A DNA stretch of 21,639 bases from Chloroflexota bacterium (GTDB taxonomy: Bacteria; Chloroflexota; Limnocylindria; Limnocylindrales; CSP1-4). Each line of letters starts with the position of its first letter. The stretch's first letter is position 1. A program made the position numbers and the translations under genes. Positions 15,378-20,937 of the stretch are shown piece by piece. Below the pieces are notes generated by a model that saw only the letters and a list, made by a program, of their open reading frames with translations, did no database searches and was not told where the DNA came from. Location of the stretch: the NCBI GenBank assembly GCA_016200675.1, contig JACQEH010000224.1, forward strand, positions 1 to 21,639. The letters run 5' to 3'.

Positions 15378-15915
15378 CGCCCCGGCGACGGGGCCCGGCT
15401 CCGATCCGTCCGCCGCGGCACCTGCCGGGCGCCCCGACCGCGACACGCCCGCCGCGCTGACCGAGGAGATCGTCTCGACGATCGTCGGCATCGTCAGCAG
15501 CATCCGCTGCGTCGGGAGCGGCAGGCTTGTGAAGCTCGGGGTCAGCATGACGCACCTGCACGTGTTGTGGATGCTCCAGCACCACGGGGCGCTGCCGATG
15601 AGCCGGATGGCCGACCTGCTGGACGTCTCCGTCAGCAACGCGACCGGGATCATCGATCGGATGGAGGAGCGCGGCCTCGTCGAGCGGGCCCGGGTCCCGG
15701 GCGATCGGCGGGTCGTGCTCGTCCAGCTGGCCGACGGTGGCCAGCGGGCCATCGAGGAGATCGAGGCCGTCCGCCAGGACCGCCTGAGCTCCATCCTCGG
15801 CCACCTGGCCCCGGCGCAGCTCGCCTGCCTCGCCGAGGCGTTCGCCGACATCCGGAAGGTGCTCGAAGCCGACGAGGCCCTCGCCCACGAGGGCCACACC
15901 CACTCCCACGCCTGA
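15367..15915 (+). CDS. MarR family transcriptional regulator
   Basis: Winged-helix DNA-binding repressor, 182 aa. The core runs from about 35 to 165: MTHLHVLWMLQHHGALPMSR, the recognition region VSVSNATGIIDRMEERGLVE and the wing PGDRRVVLVQL with DRR at 113-115. The N-terminal 30 residues are Ala/Pro-rich. The C-terminus ends in a histidine-rich HEGHTHSHA tail that could bind metal (inference). ATG 15367 is almost at the predicted transcription start. The exporter begins 26 bp downstream, the common MarR-MFS drug-efflux arrangement, so it probably represses that pump and is released by a pump substrate. Confidence 0.92.
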   Translation: MANIAPATGPGSDPSAAAPAGRPDRDTPAALTEEIVSTIVGIVSSIRCVGSGRLVKLGVSMTHLHVLWMLQHHGALPMSRMADLLDVSVSNATGIIDRMEERGLVERARVPGDRRVVLVQLADGGQRAIEEIEAVRQDRLSSILGHLAPAQLACLAEAFADIRKVLEADEALAHEGHTHSHA

Positions 15916-15941
15916 CGAGGGCAGGAAGGAAGCCACACCAC

Positions 15942-17624
15942 ATGGACTCGATCCCCGTCGAAGCCGACGGGCCAGCCGTCCCAACGCTCCAGGATGATCC
16001 CGCGCTCGGGCTGTCGCACCGGGCCAAGATGGAGATCCTCGGCGCGGTCATGCTCGGGCTCCTGCTCGGCGCCCTCGACCAGACGGTCGTCAGCGTGGCC
16101 CTGCCCACGATCGTCACCCAGCTCGGCGGCCAGGAGCTGCTGACCTGGACGATCACGATCTACCTTCTGACCTCCACCATCACGGTGCCCTTCTACGGCA
16201 AGCTGTCCGACCTCTTCGGGCGGCGGCCGCTGCTGATGATCGGCATCGTTCTCTTCCTCATCGGTTCGGCCCTGTCCGGCCTGAGCCAGAACATGACCCA
16301 GCTGATCATCTTCCGGGGCATCCAGGGTCTCGGCGCGGGTGCCCTCTTCCCCATCTCGCTGGCCGTCATCGGCGACCTCTTCACCCCGGCCGAGCGCGGC
16401 AAGTACCAGGGCTTCTTCGGGGCCGTCTTCGGCCTCAGCTCCATCGTCGGTCCGCTCCTCGGCGGCTTCCTGACCGAGAGGGTCAGCTGGCACTGGATCT
16501 TCTACATCAACCTGCCGCTCGGGCTGATCGCCCTGGCCGTCATCTGGCGGCTGCTGCCGACCGTCAAGCGCGTCGGCGCGTCGCACAACCTGGACTACCT
16601 CGGCGCCGCGGTCTTCACCGTCGCCGTCGGCTCCCTCCTCGTGGGCCTGACGAACAAGCAGACCCAGGACTGGGGCACCTTCGAGGTCGGCGGCCTGATC
16701 GCCATCAGTGCCGTTCTCGCCCTCGTCTTCATCTTCGTCGAGTCGCGGGCGAAAGAGCCGATCGTGCCCCTCGGCCTGTGGCGCAACCGGACCTACGCGG
16801 CCTCGATCACCTCGACCTTCCTGATCAGCTTCGGCTTCTTCGGGGCGGCCATCTTCCTGCCCCAGTGGTTCCAGTTCGTGCAGGGCGCCACGCCCACGAA
16901 CTCGGGCCTCTACTCGCTGGCCCTCCTGGCCGGCCTGATCATCAGCTCGATCGGCTCCGGCCAGATCGTGGCCCGGACCGGTCGGTACAAGCCGGTGATC
17001 CTGGGTGGCATCGCGATCATGGCCGTCGGCCTCTTCCTGATGACCAACCTCCGGGCCGACACGAGCCTGCCTGTCCTGTGGGTCTGGATGTTCATCACCG
17101 GCTTCGGCATCGGCCCGACGCTCTCGGTCTTCACCATCGTCGTCCAGAATGCCGTTCCCTTCCGCCAGCTCGGCGTGGCCACCAGCAACCTGACGTTCTT
17201 CCGCCAGATTGGCGGATCCATCGGCCTGGCCCTCCTGGGAACGGTCTTCGGCAACCGCTTCACCGAGGAGCTGGCGCCGCAGATGGTCAACGCCGGGGTT
17301 CCCCAACAGCTCGTCAGCCAGTTCGCGTCCCGGGCCGGCGGCGGTGGCGCCTCCAAGCTCATCGAGGTCGGCAAGGACCAGAGCGCCTCGCTCCTGGCCG
17401 GCATCCCGGAGCAGTTCCGGCCGCTCGTCGAGCCGTTCGTGCCGAAGATCCTCAACGGCCTGCACCAGGCCATGAGCCTGTCCATCGCCAGCATCTTCCA
17501 GATCGGCGTCGTGACGACCGTGGCGGCGCTCGCTGTGGCCTTCGTGATGCGCGAGATCCCGCTCCGCACCTCGCACGCACCCGCCGGCGAGCGTGGGGCG
17601 ATGCCGATGCCGATGGCCGAGTGA
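15942..17624 (+). CDS. MFS multidrug exporter, DHA2 family (EmrB/QacA type, 14 TM)
   Basis: Proton-driven inner-membrane drug or metabolite exporter, 560 aa, the usual size for 14-TM DHA2 pumps. Family motifs are LDQTVVSVALPTIV in TM1, motif A GKLSDLFGRRPLL (loop 2-3), RGIQGLGAGALFPISLAVIG and motif C-like GPLLGGFLTERVSWHWIFYI. The large loop before the last TM (after RFTEELAPQM) and the Met-rich C-terminal MPMPMAE are ordinary for the group. ATG 15942 is preceded by AGGAAGGA. It is cotranscribed with marR, and the Rieske gene starts 19 bp after its stop. The substrate cannot be told from sequence. Confidence 0.92.
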   Translation: MDSIPVEADGPAVPTLQDDPALGLSHRAKMEILGAVMLGLLLGALDQTVVSVALPTIVTQLGGQELLTWTITIYLLTSTITVPFYGKLSDLFGRRPLLMIGIVLFLIGSALSGLSQNMTQLIIFRGIQGLGAGALFPISLAVIGDLFTPAERGKYQGFFGAVFGLSSIVGPLLGGFLTERVSWHWIFYINLPLGLIALAVIWRLLPTVKRVGASHNLDYLGAAVFTVAVGSLLVGLTNKQTQDWGTFEVGGLIAISAVLALVFIFVESRAKEPIVPLGLWRNRTYAASITSTFLISFGFFGAAIFLPQWFQFVQGATPTNSGLYSLALLAGLIISSIGSGQIVARTGRYKPVILGGIAIMAVGLFLMTNLRADTSLPVLWVWMFITGFGIGPTLSVFTIVVQNAVPFRQLGVATSNLTFFRQIGGSIGLALLGTVFGNRFTEELAPQMVNAGVPQQLVSQFASRAGGGGASKLIEVGKDQSASLLAGIPEQFRPLVEPFVPKILNGLHQAMSLSIASIFQIGVVTTVAALAVAFVMREIPLRTSHAPAGERGAMPMPMAE

Positions 17625-17643
17625 TCGGGCGGCGCGCGATCCC

Positions 17644-18144
17644 ATGACCGCCTCGAAGCCCGGGCCGGCGCGACCCCTCGCGTTCCCGCCCGGGCTTCGT
17701 GCCGTCGGCGCCGCGACGGCGGCGTACCGGGTGCTCCTGCCCGCCGCGGACCTCCCGCCCGGATCCATGCGGCGGCTGACGTTCGGCGACCTCGACGTCC
17801 TCGTGGTCCACACGACCGAGGGGATCGCGGCCGTCGACGACCGCTGCCCGCACATGGCGGCACCCTTGAGCATCGGCGAGCTCGATCGCTGTGTCGTCGC
17901 CTGTCCCCTCCACGAGGGGCGGTTCGACCTGTCCACGGGCGACCCGGTCCAGATGCCGACCACCGGCGGCCTCGACGCCGACGGCGCCTACCACCCCGTC
18001 TGGACACCCGGCGGGCGGGAGGCGAAGCAGGACGTGCCCGGCAGGAAGGCCGATGCCCGCCGGATCACCCGGGTCCGCCGTCTCCGCTACTACCCCGTTC
18101 GCCTCGTGGACGGGATGATCGAGGCGGCCATCCCCGGCGCCTGA
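17644..18144 (+). CDS. Rieske [2Fe-2S] domain protein
   Basis: Small cytoplasmic iron-sulfur electron carrier, 166 aa. Cluster ligands are C68-P-H70 and C87-P-L-H90 (CPHMAAPL and CPLHEGRFDLSTGDP), as in dioxygenase-type and NirD-like Rieske ferredoxins. Typical ones have 100-110 residues. This has about 30 extra N-terminal residues and a basic insertion of about 45 residues after the second ligand pair (GREAKQDVPGRKADARRITR). ATG 17644 is 19 bp after the exporter stop, so it probably belongs to the marR operon. The partner oxygenase or reductase is not in the window. It ends 2 bp before the convergent LOG gene. Confidence 0.87.
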   Translation: MTASKPGPARPLAFPPGLRAVGAATAAYRVLLPAADLPPGSMRRLTFGDLDVLVVHTTEGIAAVDDRCPHMAAPLSIGELDRCVVACPLHEGRFDLSTGDPVQMPTTGGLDADGAYHPVWTPGGREAKQDVPGRKADARRITRVRRLRYYPVRLVDGMIEAAIPGA

Positions 18145-18146
18145 CC

Positions 18147-18938
18147 CTACGAGGCGGCCTCGTCGAGCCGCCGCCGGGAGCTGGTCATGATGATCCGGAC
18201 GACCTCGGCAGGGTCGTCCGTCAGGGTCATGAGGTCCAGGTCCGACTCGTTGATCATGTCGTCGGCCAGGAGCCGCTCGCGGATCCAGCCGATCAGCCCA
18301 CCGAAGTAGTCCGTCCCCACGAGGACGATCGGGAAGTGGCGGATCTTGCCCGTCTGGATCAGGGTCAGGGACTCGAACAGCTCGTCCATCGTGCCGAAGC
18401 CGCCGGGCAGGATCACGAACCCGTCGGCGTACTTGACGAACATCGTCTTGCGGGCAAAGAAGTAGCGGAACTCCACGGCAAGGTCGACGTAGGGGTTGAC
18501 GTCCTGCTCGTGCGGCAGCTCGATGTTGCAGCCGACGGACATCCCGCCGCCTTCCTGGCAGCCCCGATTTGCGGCCTCCATGACCCCCGGGCCGCCGCCG
18601 GTGATGATTGCGTAGCCCTCCTTCGCCAGGAGCCGCCCGATCTCGCGGGCCTTGGCGTAGCTCGGGGAGTCCTCGCCGACCCGGGCCGAGCCGAAGATCG
18701 TGATGGCCGGGCCGACGGTCGCCAGGGCGTCGAAGCCCTCCACGAACTCGGCCAGGATCCGGAGGGCCCGCCAGGGGTCGGTGTTGAGGAAGGCCGGACG
18801 CGCCGAGGGCTCGAGGAGCTTGCGATCCTCGGTCATCGTCGGGTCGGCGGCCATCTTTGCCGCGGCCCGCGGCCCGATCGTCAGGCGCCCGCTGCGCCGA
18901 TGGTCGGTGATGGGTTCGCCGCGATGGTCGCTCGGCAC
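18147..18938 (-). CDS. LOG family protein (TIGR00730-type Rossmann fold; nucleotide 5'-monophosphate phosphoribohydrolase)
   Basis: The 263-aa product has the two LOG signatures, GGGPGVMEAANRG (114-126) and PGGFGTMDE (178-186), plus FARKTMFVKYADGFV between them. The family was once annotated as lysine decarboxylase; characterised members cleave cytokinin or purine nucleotide monophosphates to base and ribose 5-phosphate. There is an N-terminal extension of about 70 residues before the conserved IFGSARVGE. Start GTG 18938 has GGAGG seven bases upstream; inner ATGs at codons 29 and 35 are alternatives. It is convergent with the Rieske gene and divergent from the small membrane protein gene. Confidence 0.87.
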   Translation of the reverse strand: MPSDHRGEPITDHRRSGRLTIGPRAAAKMAADPTMTEDRKLLEPSARPAFLNTDPWRALRILAEFVEGFDALATVGPAITIFGSARVGEDSPSYAKAREIGRLLAKEGYAIITGGGPGVMEAANRGCQEGGGMSVGCNIELPHEQDVNPYVDLAVEFRYFFARKTMFVKYADGFVILPGGFGTMDELFESLTLIQTGKIRHFPIVLVGTDYFGGLIGWIRERLLADDMINESDLDLMTLTDDPAEVVRIIMTSSRRRLDEAAS

Positions 18939-18989
18939 GCTTGATCCTCCGTGACCGCCCCGTTCGGGCCTGGGTGGCATGCTACGCCC

Positions 18990-19199
18990 GTGGACGATCC
19001 CCGACCGGTTCGCCGTTCCCCGCTGCGCCTGGTCCTGGCCGCCGCGTTGACCCTGGCAGGGCTCGTCTGGATCGGCCAGGGCCTTGGGATCCTCACCGCC
19101 GGCGGCAGCTTCATGATCGGCGACCCGAGGTGGGCGGTCATCGGGGCGGTCTTTGCGGTCCTCGGGATCCTGCTGGCCTGGCGAGCCCGACGCGCCTGA
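18990..19199 (+). CDS. Small two-TM hypothetical membrane protein
   Basis: I do not recognise the family. From GTG 18990 it is 69 aa: a basic N-terminus (PVRRSPLR), a hydrophobic segment LVLAAALTLAGLVWIGQGLG, a short loop with GGSFMIGDPR, and a second hydrophobic segment WAVIGAVFAVLGILLAW ending in RARRA. Both ends should face the cytoplasm by the positive-inside rule. GTG 18951 would give 82 aa but has no ribosome-binding site and sits 12 bp from the divergent LOG start. GTG 18990 has CATGCT, a weak -10 preceded by TGG, 6 bp upstream, so a leaderless message is possible. Its last codons and stop lie inside the first units of a 15-bp tandem repeat. Confidence 0.65.
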   Translation: MDDPRPVRRSPLRLVLAAALTLAGLVWIGQGLGILTAGGSFMIGDPRWAVIGAVFAVLGILLAWRARRA

Positions 19200-19239
19200 G
19201 CCCGACGCGCCTGAGCCCGACGCGCCTGAGCCCGACGCG
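19183..19239. repeat. 15-bp tandem repeat, 3.8 copies
   Basis: The unit GAGCCCGACGCGCCT occurs at 19183-19197, 19198-19212 and 19213-19227 without mismatch, then 12 bases of a fourth copy. It begins in the last codons of the small membrane protein. Because the unit is a multiple of three and contains the TGA in the gene's frame, each copy repeats an in-frame stop. It probably arose by slippage from the gene's 3' end. Confidence 0.9.
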
Positions 19240-19317
19240 GTCGTCGGGTGCCGATGAGCCGCGATCGCGCGGCTGCTGACGCGATGCGCAGGCACCGGCG
19301 CCGACGAGCCGAGATCA

Positions 19318-19427
19318 CACCGGCGTCGCGAGAGGCGCCAGCACCGGCGCCGCGAGAGGCGCCAGCACCGGCGTCGCGAGAGGCACCAGCACCGGCGCCG
19401 CGAGAGGCGCCAGCACCGGCGTCGCGA
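19318..19427. repeat. 24-bp tandem repeat, about 4.6 copies
   Basis: Units at 19318-19341, 19342-19365, 19366-19389 and 19390-19413, and a 14-bp partial at 19414-19427. Each begins CACCGGCG and ends AGAGGCGCCAG. The ninth base alternates T, C, T, C, T, so the true period is a 48-bp doublet, and unit 3 has one further change (A in GGCACC). A degenerate unit starts near 19293. No spacers separate the units, so it is not a CRISPR. Confidence 0.92.
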
Positions 19428-19517
19428 CTGGCAGTCACGGAAACGTGCACGAACCGCCTACCCGAGGCGGGCTGCGCGCCTCTGGGGGCCTCCGGGCCAG
19501 GATCTCGTGACTGCCAG
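19428..19517. repeat. 12-bp perfect inverted repeat flanking a 66-bp GC-rich loop
   Basis: CTGGCAGTCACG (19428-19439) is the exact complement of CGTGACTGCCAG (19506-19517). The left arm directly abuts the 24-bp repeat array. The 66 bases between contain smaller self-complementary stretches such as GCCT-N5-AGGC and GAGGCG-N7-CGCCTC. It may be a structured RNA, a small palindromic element, or two regulator sites in opposite orientation. Confidence 0.7.
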
Positions 19518-19577
19518 GCAGCGAATCCGGTTCCGCGAGGTTAAAAGAGCGCCCCGCCGCTCGCTCGCGCAGAAGAT

Positions 19578-19594
19578 CCTGACTGTCAGTCAGG
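19578..19594. promoter_or_regulatory. 17-bp perfect palindrome CCTGACTG-T-CAGTCAGG
   Basis: Eight-base arms around a single T. TGACTG-type palindromes of this size are typical operators of TetR-family and similar dimeric repressors. Its right-hand sequence TGACTGTCAGTCAG matches 19508-19521 at 12 of 14 positions. No regulator gene or obvious promoter is adjacent, so the role is open. Confidence 0.5.
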
Positions 19595-19605
19595 GTTCGA
19601 CTGGC

Positions 19606-19731
19606 GCCGCGCTCAGGCCGACGCCCGTCACGCGAGTGCGCCGCCGGCCACCTCGAGGCGCGCCGCCCGCCGCGCTCAGGCCGCCGCCCGTCACGCGAGT
19701 GCGCCGCCGGCCACCTCGAGGCGCGCCGCAC
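19606..19731. repeat. 63-bp direct tandem duplication, 2 copies
   Basis: Copy 1 is 19606-19668 and copy 2 is 19669-19731; they differ at two positions (A19621 versus C19684, C19667 versus A19730). Each contains the palindrome CCTCGAGG. The period is a multiple of three, which creates open frames on both strands, but none has a coding signature. It ends 10 bp before the stop of the ArsC-like gene. Confidence 0.9.
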
Positions 19732-19740
19732 GTCACCCGA

Positions 19741-20115
19741 TCACGGAGTCGCGAGGAGCTGCTGCCAGGCGGCCTCGTCGCGACCGGCCGCGAAGCCGTT
19801 GCCGATGCGGACGAGCGGCAGCCGCAGGAGGCGCTGGTCGGCCAGGAGGCGCCCCGCCAGCTCGTCCGACGTCATCCGGAGGTAGCCGAGGCCGGCGTCC
19901 CTCCATGCCCGGCCTCCGGTGTCGGCGAGGGCGACCGCCCCGAGCCGTTCGACGAACCGTCGCAACTCCCCGGCGGCGATCGGCTTGCGCCGCAGGTCGA
20001 CGAACTGGACGGCCAGCCGGCGCTCCTTGAAGTAGCGCATGGCCGCCCGGGTCTCGGCGGAGTCCTCGCGCCCGAAGACCTGGATCAGCGGCGCGGCCGG
20101 CGGCGACGGCCTCAC
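19741..20115 (-). CDS. ArsC/Spx-fold protein lacking all cysteines
   Basis: The 124-aa product aligns with the ArsC/Spx/YffB thioredoxin-fold family. IQVFGREDSAETRAAMRYFK is followed by ERRLAVQFVDLRRKPIAAGE and the C-terminal LRLPLVRIGNGFAAGRDE. In ArsC and Spx the first loop holds the redox cysteine (NCxxCRKA-like); here that position reads DSAETRAA, probably S19 in place of cysteine, and the protein has no cysteine at all. Arsenate reduction is therefore not expected. A binding or regulatory role is possible, but nothing shows which. The start is GTG 20115, overlapping the stop of the upstream gene (GTGA), so the two are probably coupled. Confidence 0.8.
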   Translation of the reverse strand: MRPSPPAAPLIQVFGREDSAETRAAMRYFKERRLAVQFVDLRRKPIAAGELRRFVERLGAVALADTGGRAWRDAGLGYLRMTSDELAGRLLADQRLLRLPLVRIGNGFAAGRDEAAWQQLLATP

Positions 20116-20603
20116 CTGGCGAGATCCGGCTCGATGCTCGGTCGCGGCTCCAGGACGACGATCGGGATACGGAGGGGCGACTCCCGGCGGTAGAGGCGAT
20201 AGCCGGGATAGACCGTCGCGGCCCGTTCGAAGATGGCTTCGTACTCGCCGCCCGCGGCGTCGCGGGCGCGGGCCGGCAGGACTAGGCCACGAACCTGGAT
20301 CGTGACGTCCCGGTGCGCCTCGAGGTTGCGGTACCAGGCGGGAATCCGGCGGCTGCCGCCCCGCGACCCGATGACGGCCCAGGAGCCCGGTGGGTCGGCC
20401 ACCGGGAAGGCGAACAGGACGACCGTCCGGGCCAGCCCCGACTGCCGTCCGATCGTGGTCAGGAGCAGCATCTCCGCGCCGAGGACGCGGCCGGCGATGC
20501 CGCGGCCCCCGGTCACGCGGTAGAGCCGGGGATGCAGCCAGCGATCGAGGCGCGAGGTCGAGAAGCGCCCGATGAGACGGTAGGCGGCGGTCGGCAGGCG
20601 CAT
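20112..20603 (-). CDS. Nitroreductase family deazaflavin-dependent (Ddn-like, DUF385) oxidoreductase
   Basis: The 163-aa product carries the Ddn-family signature: LTTIGRQSGLARTVVL (48-63), then VIGSRGGSRRIPAWYRNLEAH (78-97) and VTIQVRG (100-106), with the late GEYEAIFERAATVYPGY. Characterised relatives are F420H2-dependent quinone or nitroimidazole reductases with a split-barrel fold. Together with the LLM gene it suggests an F420-using host. ATG 20603 has TACCCT, a possible -10, 7 bp upstream and no ribosome-binding site, so a leaderless message is likely. It is followed by the ArsC-like gene with a 4-bp overlap. Confidence 0.85.
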   Translation of the reverse strand: MRLPTAAYRLIGRFSTSRLDRWLHPRLYRVTGGRGIAGRVLGAEMLLLTTIGRQSGLARTVVLFAFPVADPPGSWAVIGSRGGSRRIPAWYRNLEAHRDVTIQVRGLVLPARARDAAGGEYEAIFERAATVYPGYRLYRRESPLRIPIVVLEPRPSIEPDLAR

Positions 20604-20612
20604 CGGGCGAAG

Positions 20613-20630
20613 GGTAGCGGGTCGGCTACC
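20613..20630. promoter_or_regulatory. Palindrome GGTAGC-N6-GCTACC in the divergent promoter region
   Basis: A perfect 6+6 bp inverted repeat lies in the 50-bp gap between the Ddn-like gene (-) and the ACT gene (+). Its two halves place similar boxes in opposite directions: TACCAT (20627-20632) rightward and TACCCT leftward, both fair -10 elements. It could be back-to-back promoters, an operator, or both. Confidence 0.4.
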
Positions 20631-20653
20631 ATCTCCGGCACAGGAGGTGCCCG

Positions 20654-20917
20654 TTGTCGGTCTGGTTCACGGTCCAGCTGGACGACAAGCCCGGCTCGCT
20701 GGCGCGCGTCGCGTCCGCCCTTGCGGAGCGATCCGTCAACATCACCGGCATCGTCGGCGTGGCCGAAGATACCGATGGGGCGCTGATGCTCACGACCTCC
20801 GACCCCATCGCCTCGCGAGCCGCGTTTCAGGCCCTCGGCCTGGCGTTCGAGGAGCATGATGCGTCGGGCGGCGAGGACCCCCGCCACCTCAGCGTCTCCG
20901 ACCTCCGCGGTCGCTGA
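20654..20917 (+). CDS. Free-standing ACT-domain protein
   Basis: The 87-aa product is essentially one ACT domain: WFTVQLDDKPGSLARVASAL, then AERSVNITGIVGVAED and DGALMLTTSDP. ACT domains bind amino acids or other small ligands and usually work as dimers. The start is TTG 20654, chosen because AGGAGG lies six bases upstream and the fold begins immediately; no ATG or GTG is in frame nearby. The next gene, with its own predicted N-terminal ACT-like region, starts 20 bp downstream, so the two may form one ligand-sensing unit. The ligand is unknown. Confidence 0.82.
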   Translation: MSVWFTVQLDDKPGSLARVASALAERSVNITGIVGVAEDTDGALMLTTSDPIASRAAFQALGLAFEEHDASGGEDPRHLSVSDLRGR

Positions 20918-20937
20918 GCGCGGCCGGTCCGCGTTCG

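Noticed and set aside
18147..18938. Lysine decarboxylase
   Set aside because: This is the old name for the LOG family; the GGGPGVME and PGGFGTMDE motifs indicate phosphoribohydrolase-type proteins.
19318..19427. CRISPR array
   Set aside because: The 24-bp units are contiguous with no spacers and there are no cas genes.
19248..19544. Open frame across the 24-bp array (Ala/Pro/Ser/Arg/Glu octapeptide repeats)
   Set aside because: It is a by-product of repeats whose length is a multiple of three; no ribosome-binding site, no domain, and low-complexity flanks.
19741..20115. Arsenate reductase (arsC)
   Set aside because: The catalytic cysteine and all other cysteines are absent, and no ars genes are nearby.
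19507..20193. 228-codon rightward frame over the 63-bp repeats and the ArsC-like gene
   Set aside because: It mostly reads the antisense of the ArsC-like gene, whose own frame shows clear family homology.
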